Below are positions 8,799 through 17,554 of a stretch of 64,000 bases of DNA, in pieces (positions within the stretch are counted from its first letter, which is position 1; the number at the start of each line of letters is the position of its first letter). The notes beneath the pieces are model-generated. The model had not been told where the DNA came from. It did not search any database and saw only the letters and a list, made by a program, of their open reading frames with translations. Position numbers and translations under genes: made by a program. Origin of the DNA: an uncultured Flavobacteriaceae bacterium (GTDB lineage Bacteria; Bacteroidota; Bacteroidia; Flavobacteriales; Flavobacteriaceae); contig CANLQD010000001.1 of assembly GCA_947493175.1 (NCBI GenBank), forward strand, positions 964,748-1,028,747, given 5' to 3'.

Positions 8799-8985
8799 AC
8801 TTCAGGACGTTTAAAAAAACAAATAGTTACATACGGGAAGTAAAAAGCTGTTGTTAGCAAAGTGTATAATTAATTACAGCTGAATTAATTAAGTTGAGTC
8901 TACCGGGGAAAATGATTCGCGTCGTTTCCTGCAACAAATCAACACAAAACCTTTATACATAAGCTTCAAAAACCAAAACAACAGA

Positions 8986-9825
8986 TTGAAATTTTCAATA
9001 AAATCAATAATTAACCCTTTTAAAAAACATATTAGTTTTTCAAATTTTTGGGTTAGAAATAGCCTTATAATTGTAATTCTTTCTATTTTATCAAACCATC
9101 TTTTTGAGCAGAAAAACAACCCATCTAATAAAGATTACACGTTTCCTTTGTTTCCTATTGTTGTTTCAATTATTTCAGGAATTGTTATAATTCTTATTGC
9201 TCGTTTCAATTTTAATTATTTTAAAGGGAAATACTTTACCAAAAAAATTAACACGGAAATACTAATGCATTTCCTGTTTTCAACTTTAGGTTATATTACG
9301 CTACTTTATCTATTCTTATATTTTGGCTTAAATGGATTGATAAATGGTATCGAATCATATAGCATTTATCATCTACTAAAAGGACTTTCGGTCACCATAC
9401 TAATTTGTACTCTTACAATTGCTCTTTTATTTTCAATTGATATTTATAAGCTTCACAAGCTTATTTCTACAGAAGGTATAATAAAAGTTAAACAAGGAGG
9501 CAAAATAACTTTGATCAAGTATTCTGAAATTGCCTTTCTATATAGTGAAAACAAAATAGTATATATCGTAAAAACCGATGGCACCGCAATTATTACAGAT
9601 TTCACTTTAAATGAAGTTGAAAGCAAAATAAGCGAACAAAATTTTTATAGGGCCAATAGACAAACTATTCTTCATTTACGTTCCATTGAACAAGTACGGT
9701 CCATAGAAAATGGAAAATTATCTGTGTTACTCAAACCAACAATCTCTGGCAAAAAAGCTTTTCAAATAAACATTAGTAGGTACAAGAAACAAGAATTTAA
9801 GAACTGGTTTAAGAACAAGCTATAA
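8986..9825 (+). CDS. Membrane-tethered LytTR DNA-binding protein
   Basis: 279 residues from a TTG start; I see no in-frame ATG nearby that keeps the first helix. Residues about 20-160 hold four hydrophobic segments (SLIIVILSILSNHLF, PIVVSIISGIVIILIA, LMHFLFSTLGYITLLYLFLYF, VTILICTLTIALLFSI). Residues about 175-279 are a LytTR domain, with the features GGKITLIKYSEIAFLYSENK, FYRANRQTILHL and FQINISRYKK. There is no receiver domain, so it would be a one-component regulator fixed to the inner membrane. It is followed 115 bases on by a CPBP membrane protease. The region is AT-rich. Signal and targets unknown. Confidence 0.82.
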   Translation: MKFSIKSIINPFKKHISFSNFWVRNSLIIVILSILSNHLFEQKNNPSNKDYTFPLFPIVVSIISGIVIILIARFNFNYFKGKYFTKKINTEILMHFLFSTLGYITLLYLFLYFGLNGLINGIESYSIYHLLKGLSVTILICTLTIALLFSIDIYKLHKLISTEGIIKVKQGGKITLIKYSEIAFLYSENKIVYIVKTDGTAIITDFTLNEVESKISEQNFYRANRQTILHLRSIEQVRSIENGKLSVLLKPTISGKKAFQINISRYKKQEFKNWFKNKL

Positions 9826-9940
9826 GATACGATGATTATTCAGTTATTATTTTGCTACCATTCAGTAAAAATGGGCTGTTTATCACTGTTTATCTTGCTT
9901 TGTCGTTTTTACTTCGCTTAAAATTAAAAACGATAAAGAA

Positions 9941-10594
9941 ATGAATAAGACCTTTTTAACTACAAAATTAATACCTGCAATTGCTATTATTCTTTGCTGT
10001 ATACTATACTCGACAGATTATTATCAAGTAATCTTAGGGCCTTTATTAATATTAACAGCAAGTGCTATTGAATATAAAAATGATTGTTTTAAGTCTTTGG
10101 GCTTTCAACGTAAAAGAATAAATGCGAAAAGTCTATTCATAATAGCACCTATTTTTGGCACAGTTCTTTTTCTGTTTTATTTCTACATAATGGTGCCAAG
10201 TATTACCTATCTTACAGGACAACCTATGGACTTTTCCGTATTTGAACCTTATACCGGAAACTTACCCGCAACATTAACTTTTTTTGTTTTTATTTGGATA
10301 TCGGCTGCATTTGGTGAAGAAATTGTCTTCAGAGGATATTTAATGAGACAGTTTACCAAGTTCTTTGGCTCTAGCAAAATAAGTCTTGCTATTAACATTC
10401 TGCTATTTGGGTTTATTTTTGGATATAGTCACGCATATCAAGGCATAAGTGGACAAATAATCACAGGTATTCTAGGTATGCTCTATGCTATCATTTTTCA
10501 CATCCGTAAGAACGATCTGTGGTTCAATATCTTTGCTCATGGTTTTTTTGACACTGCTGGTCTTGTATTTATATATTATGGGGTGGAACTCTAA
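9941..10594 (+). CDS. CPBP family intramembrane metalloprotease
   Basis: A 217-residue polytopic membrane protein of the CAAX-protease/bacteriocin-processing (CPBP) family. The three catalytic motifs are present: Glu126-Glu127 with Arg131 (FGEEIVFRGYL), His164 (GYSHAYQG) and His200 with Asp204 (IFAHGFFDTA). Family members cleave membrane proteins or peptides and some give bacteriocin immunity. It sits directly after the membrane-tethered LytTR gene on the same strand and shares its low GC. The pairing suggests, as inference only, that it processes the neighbour or a small peptide. A tRNA-Ala fragment follows at 10791. Confidence 0.9.
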   Translation: MNKTFLTTKLIPAIAIILCCILYSTDYYQVILGPLLILTASAIEYKNDCFKSLGFQRKRINAKSLFIIAPIFGTVLFLFYFYIMVPSITYLTGQPMDFSVFEPYTGNLPATLTFFVFIWISAAFGEEIVFRGYLMRQFTKFFGSSKISLAINILLFGFIFGYSHAYQGISGQIITGILGMLYAIIFHIRKNDLWFNIFAHGFFDTAGLVFIYYGVEL

Positions 10595-10790
10595 TAGCAT
10601 AAAATGCATAAAGCCTATGAATAAAGATGTGTTACCCCAATTAAGGAGGATTCGACTACCTCTAAATCTACATAAAATTGCTAAGGTTACTGCAGTGCTA
10701 AGCCGAAAATTAACCCGTAACTGAGGGTTACACAAGAACGTCAGATTGCTTCAAAACGGGTAAGTCTTCAAAACAGGGAAGCCTTCATAA

Positions 10791-10827
10791 GCAAGAGGTC
10801 ATCGATTCGACTCCGGTATTCTCCACT
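10791..10827 (+). other. Second, worn 3' fragment of tRNA-Ala, att-like
   Basis: GCAAGAGGTC, then ATCGA-TTCGACT-CCGGT, then ATTCTCC and ACTA. It matches the fragment at 6737-6774 base for base except for four or so changes, including one that breaks the T stem and CCA to CTA. It lacks the anticodon loop. It marks the right edge of the 4-kb segment holding the receiver, GNAT, LytTR and CPBP genes. Confidence 0.75.
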
Positions 10828-10839
10828 AAGCAATAAAAG

Positions 10840-10872
10840 GCTTCAAGAGTATTCGACTTTTGAAGCTTTTTT
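10840..10872 (+). terminator. Intrinsic terminator behind second tRNA-Ala fragment
   Basis: Stem GCTTCAA / TTGAAGC with a 13-base loop, followed by six T. Its stem differs from that at 6786-6811, so the two flanks are not a simple copy of one another beyond the tRNA part. Confidence 0.75.
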
Positions 10873-11150
10873 CATTTGCATACAAAGTAGGTTCTAAATG
10901 AAGCTTGATACAAATTGGGTTTAATTTACATTTCTTCACTCTGCATATTCGGGAATTAAGTTCCTTAAAAGGACCTGAAACGGGACTCCATGCGAAAAAT
11001 TTTATGCCCCGTGGAAACCGTCTTTTAAAAACGGCTGTTTTTCAGAAATGTGTTGATTTCAAAGTCAAGGCTTCATCAAATCGCAATTTTAAAGGACGTA
11101 AGCTATTCTGCTGGAATAACTTACCAATTTCATAAAATGTTTATCCCTTA
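10873..11150. other. Leader region upstream of the TonB receptor operon
   Basis: About 280 bases with no convincing gene. A plus-strand frame at 10905-11135 is open but has no protein-like features. Confidence 0.4.
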
Positions 11151-11173
11151 TTATTTAGATTAATTCAAAATAA
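11151..11173. promoter_or_regulatory. Distal TTATTT-N11-AAATAA box (candidate iron-regulator site)
   Basis: A 23-bp imperfect palindrome, TTATTTAGA-N5-TCAAAATAA. The arms TTATTT and AAATAA are spaced 11 bases apart. It lies upstream of a possible -7 element TACTTTCG (11178-11185). An identical arm arrangement recurs at 11193-11215. Its position before a siderophore-type TonB operon suggests a Fur-like repressor site; this is inference. Confidence 0.55.
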
Positions 11174-11192
11174 CCTTTACTTTCGTAAAAAT

Positions 11193-11215
11193 TTATTTTT
11201 AATAAGTCTAAATAA
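11193..11215. promoter_or_regulatory. Proximal TTATTT-N11-AAATAA box abutting the start codon
   Basis: A second 23-bp site with arms TTATTT and AAATAA, ending at the base before the ATG at 11216. It is exactly 42 bp from the first site, which is four helical turns, so two dimers would bind the same face of the DNA around the probable promoter. Confidence 0.55.
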
Positions 11216-13591
11216 ATGAAAACGTTCTTGATTGTTTTCTTTTTCCTTTTCGGGAGCACATCATTACTTTTTGCACAATCAAACGGAAATTTATCGGGAA
11301 CGGTGCTTCTTTCCAATGGTGAACCGGCTGTAGGAATAAATGTTATTATAGAAGGCACATCCAAAGGAACCGCTACCGATTTAGACGGAAAATTTGAAAT
11401 AAAAAACGTAACCCGTCAAAGCGGAAACCTTATTCTTTCAGGTCTGGGATTCGCCACCACTAAAACTACCTTTGCATTTAAGGGTGATATTAACCTGAAA
11501 TTATCGCTTGTTGCATCCGAAGAATCTGTTCAATTGAACGAGGTACAGGTGCAATCGGAAGCCTCCAAATCGGCTTCACGGCCGCAGGATGTCAAAGTCA
11601 TTGATATGGCCACGGCTAAAATCAAATCTATTAGTGTACCCCAGGTCATCAATCAAACCTCTGGATTGAAAGTACGTCAATCGGCGGGAATCGGGAGCGA
11701 ATCCGAAATCAATATCAACGGACTACAAGGGAACGCGGTACGCTTTTTCAAAGATGGTATTCCATTGGATTATCTGGGAAGGGCTTTTAACCTGACATTA
11801 CTTCCCGTGGATGCACTAGAACGTTTAGATGTATATAAAGGAGTACTTCCCGCTTCATTGGGTTCTGATGCACTTGGTGGAGGCGTAAATTTTGTAACCA
11901 AGGAAAACCCGAACAACTACGCCGATATTTCGTATCAACACGGTTCCTTTAATTCACACCAATTTAATTTGAACACCCACTATAATTTCCCAAATTCAAA
12001 ATTCGGAATCAGTACTTCGAACTATTTCATCTCCTCTGACAATAATTACGATATCGATGTTTTGGTAGCCGACCCTGAAACTGCCCGTGAGTCGCCAGCC
12101 ACGGTCGAAAGGTTTCATGATGGGGTAACCTCTATATATTCCGAAATCAAGGCGGGCTTTACCGATATTTCTTTTGCGGATAAGCTAGAGCTCGGTCTCA
12201 ATTATTTTAGTTTTGAAAAAGAACTGCAGAACGACCTATTGCAAACCTTGCCGTACGGCGAGGCTACTTTTGAGGAAGAAAACTATGGCATCAACCTACA
12301 TTATAAAAAACAATTTAATCGTTTTAAAGGCGATATTTTTGTGGTGTATAGCGAGGTCAATACCAAGACCATAGATACTACTGCCAACCGCTACAACTGG
12401 TTCGGAGAAATAGAACGTATAAGTGAGGTGGGAGGTGAAATCGGGCAAACGAAAACCCTCCAGAATATTACTTTCAAGAATACCATTGTCAGGGCTTATT
12501 TTGATTATGCCCTGGCTGAAAACCATAAACTGGTCTTCAATCATGTTTTCTCTGCCCAATCGCGATTGGGCAGCAATCCGACGGGCAATACGATTATCAA
12601 TACAGACATAGACCCTTTGACAATCGAAGCGATCTATCGAAAAAATGTGTCCGGTCTTGGAGTGCAAAGCAGGCTGTTCGACCAAAAGCTTGTTAATGAG
12701 GTTACCGTAAAACGCTTCGCTATCAGAACACAAGCGGTAGACATCAACTTTGCCTATACTGGAGATGTTCCTGTTTTCAAGACCGAAAACTATGGAGTCG
12801 GTAATTCTTTGCGTTACAACTTTGATACGGACCGCTTCGTACGCTTCACCTATGAATATACGACACGAATTCCCGATGCCGAGGAATACTTCGGAGATGG
12901 TCTCTTTATACTTGGCAACCCAAACTTAGTGCCAGAACGTAGCCATAATTTCAATTTGGGCGGTTCATCGTTTCTGAACAATTCTAGAACCTCTTGGATT
13001 GATTTCAACCTATTCTATCGCGACCAGTCCGAACTGGTGCAGTTCATTCCCCGTATTCCGTTCTCGACCTTTGAAAATTGGTCCAATGCCCGTGTAAAAG
13101 GTATTGAACTTGGCTTTCGAAACCGTTTTTTCGAACGGCTGGCCAGTAATTTCAATATTACCTATCAAGATTTAAGACGGGTCAATATCGAAAACCCACA
13201 AGAGCAATTGAACGAAGGGTCGCGAATCCCCAACATTCCCTATCTGTTCGCAAATTTCAACTTGGAGTACCAATGGCCCGATGCCTTTGCCAAAGAAGAC
13301 CGGATGGATTTCTACTCCAACTTGGGATACACCCAATTCTATTATCGTTTTTCCATTCCGCGGGAATTGGAATCCGATAATATCTTCGAAAAACCCGATG
13401 TGGATGTCGACCGCTTTTTAATACCGACCCAATTTGTTTGGGATATCGGCATCTCTTATAAAATCGCCCGACAACCATTATGGCTGAATTTGGCCATGAA
13501 CAATGTGCTCGACCAAGCGCTGTTCGATAATTTCAGGGTACAACGCCCCGGGAGGAATTTGAATTTTAAAATCAGATATACATTCAATTAA
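11216..13591 (+). CDS. TonB-dependent receptor, siderophore type
   Basis: A 791-residue outer-membrane gated channel. It has a signal peptide (MKTFLIVFFFLFGSTSLLFA), then a carboxypeptidase-regulatory-like beta domain at about 25-110 (SGTVLLSNGEPAVGINVIIEGTSKGTATDLDGKFEI in pieces). A plug domain at about 120-230 holds ININGLQGNAVRFFKDGIPL and a run ending SLGSDALGGGVNFVTK, and the rest is the barrel, ending in the terminal strand NLNFKIRYTFN. The next two genes (DUF4374 lipoprotein, PepSY membrane protein) are the usual partners of iron or siderophore receptors in this phylum. It follows two candidate repressor boxes. The substrate is not shown by sequence; ferric siderophore is the best guess. 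Confidence 0.92.
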   Translation: MKTFLIVFFFLFGSTSLLFAQSNGNLSGTVLLSNGEPAVGINVIIEGTSKGTATDLDGKFEIKNVTRQSGNLILSGLGFATTKTTFAFKGDINLKLSLVASEESVQLNEVQVQSEASKSASRPQDVKVIDMATAKIKSISVPQVINQTSGLKVRQSAGIGSESEININGLQGNAVRFFKDGIPLDYLGRAFNLTLLPVDALERLDVYKGVLPASLGSDALGGGVNFVTKENPNNYADISYQHGSFNSHQFNLNTHYNFPNSKFGISTSNYFISSDNNYDIDVLVADPETARESPATVERFHDGVTSIYSEIKAGFTDISFADKLELGLNYFSFEKELQNDLLQTLPYGEATFEEENYGINLHYKKQFNRFKGDIFVVYSEVNTKTIDTTANRYNWFGEIERISEVGGEIGQTKTLQNITFKNTIVRAYFDYALAENHKLVFNHVFSAQSRLGSNPTGNTIINTDIDPLTIEAIYRKNVSGLGVQSRLFDQKLVNEVTVKRFAIRTQAVDINFAYTGDVPVFKTENYGVGNSLRYNFDTDRFVRFTYEYTTRIPDAEEYFGDGLFILGNPNLVPERSHNFNLGGSSFLNNSRTSWIDFNLFYRDQSELVQFIPRIPFSTFENWSNARVKGIELGFRNRFFERLASNFNITYQDLRRVNIENPQEQLNEGSRIPNIPYLFANFNLEYQWPDAFAKEDRMDFYSNLGYTQFYYRFSIPRELESDNIFEKPDVDVDRFLIPTQFVWDIGISYKIARQPLWLNLAMNNVLDQALFDNFRVQRPGRNLNFKIRYTFN

Positions 13592-13603
13592 ATTTTAGTA
13601 AAA

Positions 13604-14857
13604 ATGAAAAAGTACAGTTTATTAGTTGCCGGTTTGATCGTGTTGTTCTTTGCCAGTTGCGATAGTGAAGATGATACGCCTGTTGTTGACCCACAGGGTG
13701 AAGAAAAAGAAGAAGAGTCGACTACCTTCGACGCCCAATTTGGGGTGATAGCGACTACCGACCTACAATCAGGCACAGGTTTTGTCGTTCCTTTGGAGGA
13801 ATTGCCCGATGGAGATTTCGATATTGCTTCGATAGGTAATGGTACGCAAGTATCAGGTTCTAGAAACGGCGGCGAGTCTTACAATGGAAATATCTATTTA
13901 GGATACAACACCTTAGGTGAGAATGGTATTCAGAAATATAGTATTGATGACGATGGCAAGCTTGTCAATGAAGGTTTTATCGTGGCCAGTAGCGCCGATT
14001 ACAATACCAATTTTAAGATCGTCAGCGATACCAAGGGCTATTATTTCGATGCCGGGCGAGGATTGTTGAAGATTCAAACGTTCAATCCCGAGACTATGGC
14101 GCGTACCGGGGAAATCGATCTTTCGCAACTCTCACGAAAAGATGAAAATTCCGAGATTACCCAAGAGTTGGCAGGGGCCAGAATGATGACTTCCAAAGAA
14201 GGCAAATTGTTGGTGGATATCCAATACAACGCCACCGAATTCGGTTTTGGTGACAGTGCAATCGATGAAATCAATATTGCCATTATCGATATTGCCTCCG
14301 ACACTTACGAAAAGACCATGACCCTTGAGGGTGTACAGGAGGTTTCGTATTACCCCACCAACTTGAACGACTATCAAATTGATGCCGGTGGCACCCTCTA
14401 TTTCAACACCATGGGGAACATGTTGAACGGTGAACGAAACGGAAAGATTTTGCGCATCAGGGCCGGTGAGACCGAAATCGACCCAGATTGGTCCATTGAT
14501 GTAAACGATTATATCGAAGGGGATGGCATCAAATGGTTTTTAGGGGGTGCCGCTAAAATCGGCAATTCAATCATTACCTATGTGAAAGAAGTTCCCTTTG
14601 CCAACGATTACAGCAATTTTGTTGAAGAAAATATGGTCTTATACGCTATTGATGTGGATACCAAGGTAGCCACAAAGGTCGATACTGCCCCCATAAATGA
14701 TTTTAATACCATCAACGCACCTTTTGTCTATGAGGGCAAAGTTTGGATTCCTTACAGCAATAGTAATGGTTCGGGTTATTATTCTTACGACGGAACGTCG
14801 GTCAATGAAGAACTGTATCTGAGCAACGGAATAGTCCAAGCCTTGTTTCCATTATAA
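13604..14857 (+). CDS. DUF4374 lipoprotein
   Basis: 417 residues with a lipoprotein signal ending in LIVLFFASC, followed by an acidic linker (DSEDDTPVVDPQGEEKEEE). It is therefore anchored to a membrane, probably facing outward or the periplasm. The body has repeated beta-strand blocks (GNIYLGYNTLGENGIQKYSIDD, KGYYFDAGRGLLKIQTFNPE) fitting a propeller-like fold, as in DUF4374 proteins. It starts 12 bases after the TonB receptor stop and is followed by a PepSY gene, the recurrent iron-uptake trio of Bacteroidota. Likely role: binding or passing on the receptor's ligand; unproven. Confidence 0.82.
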   Translation: MKKYSLLVAGLIVLFFASCDSEDDTPVVDPQGEEKEEESTTFDAQFGVIATTDLQSGTGFVVPLEELPDGDFDIASIGNGTQVSGSRNGGESYNGNIYLGYNTLGENGIQKYSIDDDGKLVNEGFIVASSADYNTNFKIVSDTKGYYFDAGRGLLKIQTFNPETMARTGEIDLSQLSRKDENSEITQELAGARMMTSKEGKLLVDIQYNATEFGFGDSAIDEINIAIIDIASDTYEKTMTLEGVQEVSYYPTNLNDYQIDAGGTLYFNTMGNMLNGERNGKILRIRAGETEIDPDWSIDVNDYIEGDGIKWFLGGAAKIGNSIITYVKEVPFANDYSNFVEENMVLYAIDVDTKVATKVDTAPINDFNTINAPFVYEGKVWIPYSNSNGSGYYSYDGTSVNEELYLSNGIVQALFPL

Positions 14858-14908
14858 AAACTATGAAAAGTCAGGTTTGTTCCAGACCTGCCCTTTAATT
14901 TAGGTGAT

Positions 14909-16051
14909 ATGGCAAAAAGAAAATTCATAAGACAGGTTCATTTATGGTTGGGGTTGTTCTCCGGTCTAGTCATCTGTTTGTTATGCCTATCTGGTGCTAT
15001 GTTCGTTTTTGCCGAAGAGTTCATGCATTCGTACAACAAGGATTACCTTTCTGTCGATATTGAAGGGGAAAGGATGACGGTGGACTCCCTGGTTGCCAAG
15101 TATAAAAGCACGTATCCCGACGAACAATATTTTTGGATAAACACTTACAACGACCCAACAAGGTCTTTTGATGTGGTAAGCGGCATTATGCAAGAAGGTT
15201 CTGAAACCCCGATTCTGAAATTGACCTTTATAGATCCGTATTCCGGCGAGATTATTGGCGAGGATTCCACTTCCATAAATTTTTTCTTTTTGGTGGCCCA
15301 TTTCCATTCCGAACTATTGTTAGGAGAAATTGGTTTGTGGATTATTCGGGTTGCTTCGCTGATATTCTTGGCACAGCTGATTCTGGGTTTGGTCCTTTGG
15401 TGGCCAAAAAGTAAGAACGAAGCAAAATCGGCTTTTAAGCCTAAATATCCTGCATCAACAAAAAGGATGAACCATGACTTTCATCGTGTGTATGGTTTTT
15501 ACGCCTGTTGGATATTGTTAATTAGTGTAACCACCGGGTTGACAATGTCTTTTGAATGGGTGGAAAAACCAGTGGTAGCAGTCTTTGGTGGTACTCCCGA
15601 ACTCGTAGGAGAAAACCCGCCCATAGCCGATAATCAAGAAGGTACGGCTTTTAAAAGTCTCCAATTCATGTTCGACCGATTTGAGGAAGCCTATCCCAAA
15701 AACCATAAACTGACCTTTATGGCAATTCAACCCGAGGCACCTACATCTCAATTCGTACTGATAGATAGGGCCGACCGTTTTTTGCACCTGTACGGTGACA
15801 ATCAGATTCTTGATAGATATACAGGAACGTTACTTGACAAACCCCTTGTCCCTGAATTTGAAGAAAATCAGGATATACTAGAAGCTAATTTGGATATCCA
15901 CATGGGTACCATTGGCGGATGGCCTACCCAAATCCTTGCAATGTTAGTTGGTCTGTTCGGGGTAAGCCTCCCGATTACCGGTTTTTTTATTTGGTGGAAT
16001 AGAAGAAAGAAGAAGCCACATAGCACCAAGGACAAAGTATTCACAAATTGA
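14909..16051 (+). CDS. PepSY-associated TM helix protein (iron-reductase type)
   Basis: A 380-residue inner-membrane protein. The opening KRKFIRQVHLWLGLFSGLVI, with a membrane helix at about 13-33, is the start typical of PepSY-TM proteins. Further helices lie at about 140-160, 190-215 and 340-365 (MLVGLFGVSLPITGFFIWWNRRKKK), with PepSY-type loops between. Conserved His residues in and near the helices (HLWLG, AHFHSELLLGEIG, HDFHRVYGFY, DIHMGTIGG) could bind haem. Proteins of this group are thought to reduce ferric siderophores in the periplasm. It is the third gene of the operon, 51 bases after the DUF4374 gene, and a terminator follows at 16092. Confidence 0.87.
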   Translation: MAKRKFIRQVHLWLGLFSGLVICLLCLSGAMFVFAEEFMHSYNKDYLSVDIEGERMTVDSLVAKYKSTYPDEQYFWINTYNDPTRSFDVVSGIMQEGSETPILKLTFIDPYSGEIIGEDSTSINFFFLVAHFHSELLLGEIGLWIIRVASLIFLAQLILGLVLWWPKSKNEAKSAFKPKYPASTKRMNHDFHRVYGFYACWILLISVTTGLTMSFEWVEKPVVAVFGGTPELVGENPPIADNQEGTAFKSLQFMFDRFEEAYPKNHKLTFMAIQPEAPTSQFVLIDRADRFLHLYGDNQILDRYTGTLLDKPLVPEFEENQDILEANLDIHMGTIGGWPTQILAMLVGLFGVSLPITGFFIWWNRRKKKPHSTKDKVFTN

Positions 16052-16091
16052 ATTAAGGAATAAAACTTAGGAGTTTAGTTTGAGTTGGTTT

Positions 16092-16128
16092 AAAGGTCGG
16101 ATGCTCTAATAAAGAATTCGACCTTTTT
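16092..16128 (+). terminator. Terminator of the TonB/DUF4374/PepSY operon
   Basis: Arms AAAGGTCG and CGACCTTT, separated by a 19-base loop, with a T-run at the end. It lies 40 bases after the PepSY stop. Confidence 0.65.
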
Positions 16129-16239
16129 CATATTCTTTAGAAATCCAATTTATCGGTTCCATAAAACCAACCTTTTTTAAAACCTCGAATTCTTTCTATC
16201 TTCATTCCAAATGTATCCTTAGCTATACAAGGATGGCTA

Positions 16240-16860
16240 TTGATCCTTATTTATCGATATTTAAAAAACACAACTCCATTGAAAACTTTAGCCGATTCCA
16301 TATCGAAATATTCCAAGATCAACCATACGATACTTGAGGAGATTACCAATCAATTCCATCCGTTTTCATTGGAAAAAAAAGAGTATTTGATAAAGGCAGG
16401 AGAGGTTGCTAAAAGTTTGGTCTATATCAAAGCAGGTTATATCAGAATGTTCCATAGTGATATTGATGGAAACGAGACGACCGTTTGGATCGGTTCCAAT
16501 GATAAGTTTATCACCGCCATTTCCAGTTTTGTCTTTCAACGACCAAGCTTTTGGAACATCGAGGCCATTACCGATTGTGAGTTACTTATCATAAAAAGGG
16601 AAAGTCACTTCCATCTATGTAAAAAATATAGGGAATGGTTGGATTTTGAAAATTTCTTACTCTCACAGGCCCTTGCCTCATTGGAGTATCGAATGTTCGT
16701 TCAAATGAACCTGAGTGCCCAAGAACGGTACCTGGAGTTTTTCAAAAAAGGTCCTGGGATATTCAATCAAGTTCCGTCCAAACACCTTGCCTCATATCTT
16801 GGGATGTCCCCCGAAACCTTAAGTAGACTTAGAAAAAATGAGCACAGTTATCTTGACTAA
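16240..16860 (+). CDS. Crp/Fnr family transcriptional regulator
   Basis: 206 residues as read from a TTG. The cyclic-nucleotide-binding-like domain covers about 35-150 (KKEYLIKAGEVAKSLVYIKAG and FITAISSFVFQRPSFWNIEA). A C-terminal helix-turn-helix is at about 175-203 (VPSKHLASYLGMSPETLSRLRK). No Cys cluster for an iron-sulfur centre is seen, so it is not classical FNR. The N terminus is doubtful. An ATG at 16233 in another frame reads MAIDPYLSIFKKHNSIEN, far more protein-like than the TTG reading MILIYRYLKNTTPL, so a one-base shift around 16285 may separate start and body. The following SnoaL-like gene is 57 bases downstream. Confidence 0.85.
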   Translation: MILIYRYLKNTTPLKTLADSISKYSKINHTILEEITNQFHPFSLEKKEYLIKAGEVAKSLVYIKAGYIRMFHSDIDGNETTVWIGSNDKFITAISSFVFQRPSFWNIEAITDCELLIIKRESHFHLCKKYREWLDFENFLLSQALASLEYRMFVQMNLSAQERYLEFFKKGPGIFNQVPSKHLASYLGMSPETLSRLRKNEHSYLD

Positions 16861-16917
16861 TATCAAGAAAAACAAAGTTTTTGTTCTTTTCTTTTGTAAT
16901 CGAGCAAAAAAAGAGAA

Positions 16918-17277
16918 ATGCACATCCAAAGAATAGCCCATCGCTTAACGGAACTACTGCGTGACAAGAAGTTCATGGAAGCCCAAAAGGAACTGTACCA
17001 CGAAAATATCCTTAGTGTAGAGCCCGACGGCCACCCTGCTCCACGAACAAATGGGAAAGCCCAATTGCTGGAAAAAGAAATCCTTTTTTTGAAGGGAATA
17101 CAAGAATGGCGTGAATTTGAAATATCAGAACCTTTGATAGCCAAGGATTATTTTAGTTTGAGAATGTACACGAACGTCATATTAAAAAATGGGCAAAATG
17201 TGAAAATTGATGAGATTGTTGTTTATGAAGTGATTGATGGTAAAATAATTGGCGAACACTATTTTTACAGGCGGTAA
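16918..17277 (+). CDS. SnoaL/NTF2-like protein
   Basis: A 119-residue cytoplasmic protein of the NTF2-like superfamily. The helices HIQRIAHRLTELLRDKKFMEAQKELYHENI open it, and the curved sheet follows (EFEISEPLIAKDYFSLRMYT, KIDEIVVYEVIDGKIIGEHYFY). The pattern of an early YHEN...EP motif and an ending I-x-x-E-x-F/Y is typical of SnoaL-like proteins, small enzymes or ligand binders. It has no signal peptide. It lies between the Crp/Fnr gene and a truncated lipoprotein of the same superfamily, all on one strand. Confidence 0.78.
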   Translation: MHIQRIAHRLTELLRDKKFMEAQKELYHENILSVEPDGHPAPRTNGKAQLLEKEILFLKGIQEWREFEISEPLIAKDYFSLRMYTNVILKNGQNVKIDEIVVYEVIDGKIIGEHYFYRR

Positions 17278-17296
17278 TCCTAATTATAAATACGTT

Positions 17297-17488
17297 ATGA
17301 ACGCTAAAAACACAATCCTTTTCACAACACTTCCTCTGCTCTTGGCCTTGTTCGGGTGCAATACCAAAGAAAATGAAAAACCATACGATGCTGAGGAGAT
17401 TCAAAGTCAAATGATTGTTGAAATGATAAATACGGTAAATGAGCGGAATGCTGAAAAATATGTCGCCCAATTCGCTGAAAACGTATAG
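17297..17488 (+). pseudogene. Truncated SnoaL-like lipoprotein
   Basis: From ATG 17297 a lipoprotein signal (MNAKNTILFTTLPLLLALFGC) is followed by a helix resembling NTF2-like starts (IQSQMIVEMINTVNERNAEKYVAQFAENV). A TAG at 17486 ends it at 63 residues, about half the family length. After the TAG the same frame continues VMVASEIKIDERDTLRSNRENH and runs straight into the VOC gene start at 17555. So the gene has lost its C-terminal half and is probably broken by both a stop and a deletion. Confidence 0.65.
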
Positions 17489-17554
17489 GTAATGGTAGCA
17501 TCTGAAATAAAGATTGACGAAAGGGATACCCTTAGGTCTAACAGGGAAAACCAC

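Noticed and set aside
10472..10735. Minus-strand frame overlapping the CPBP gene end
   Set aside because: It shadows a well-supported gene and has no features of its own.
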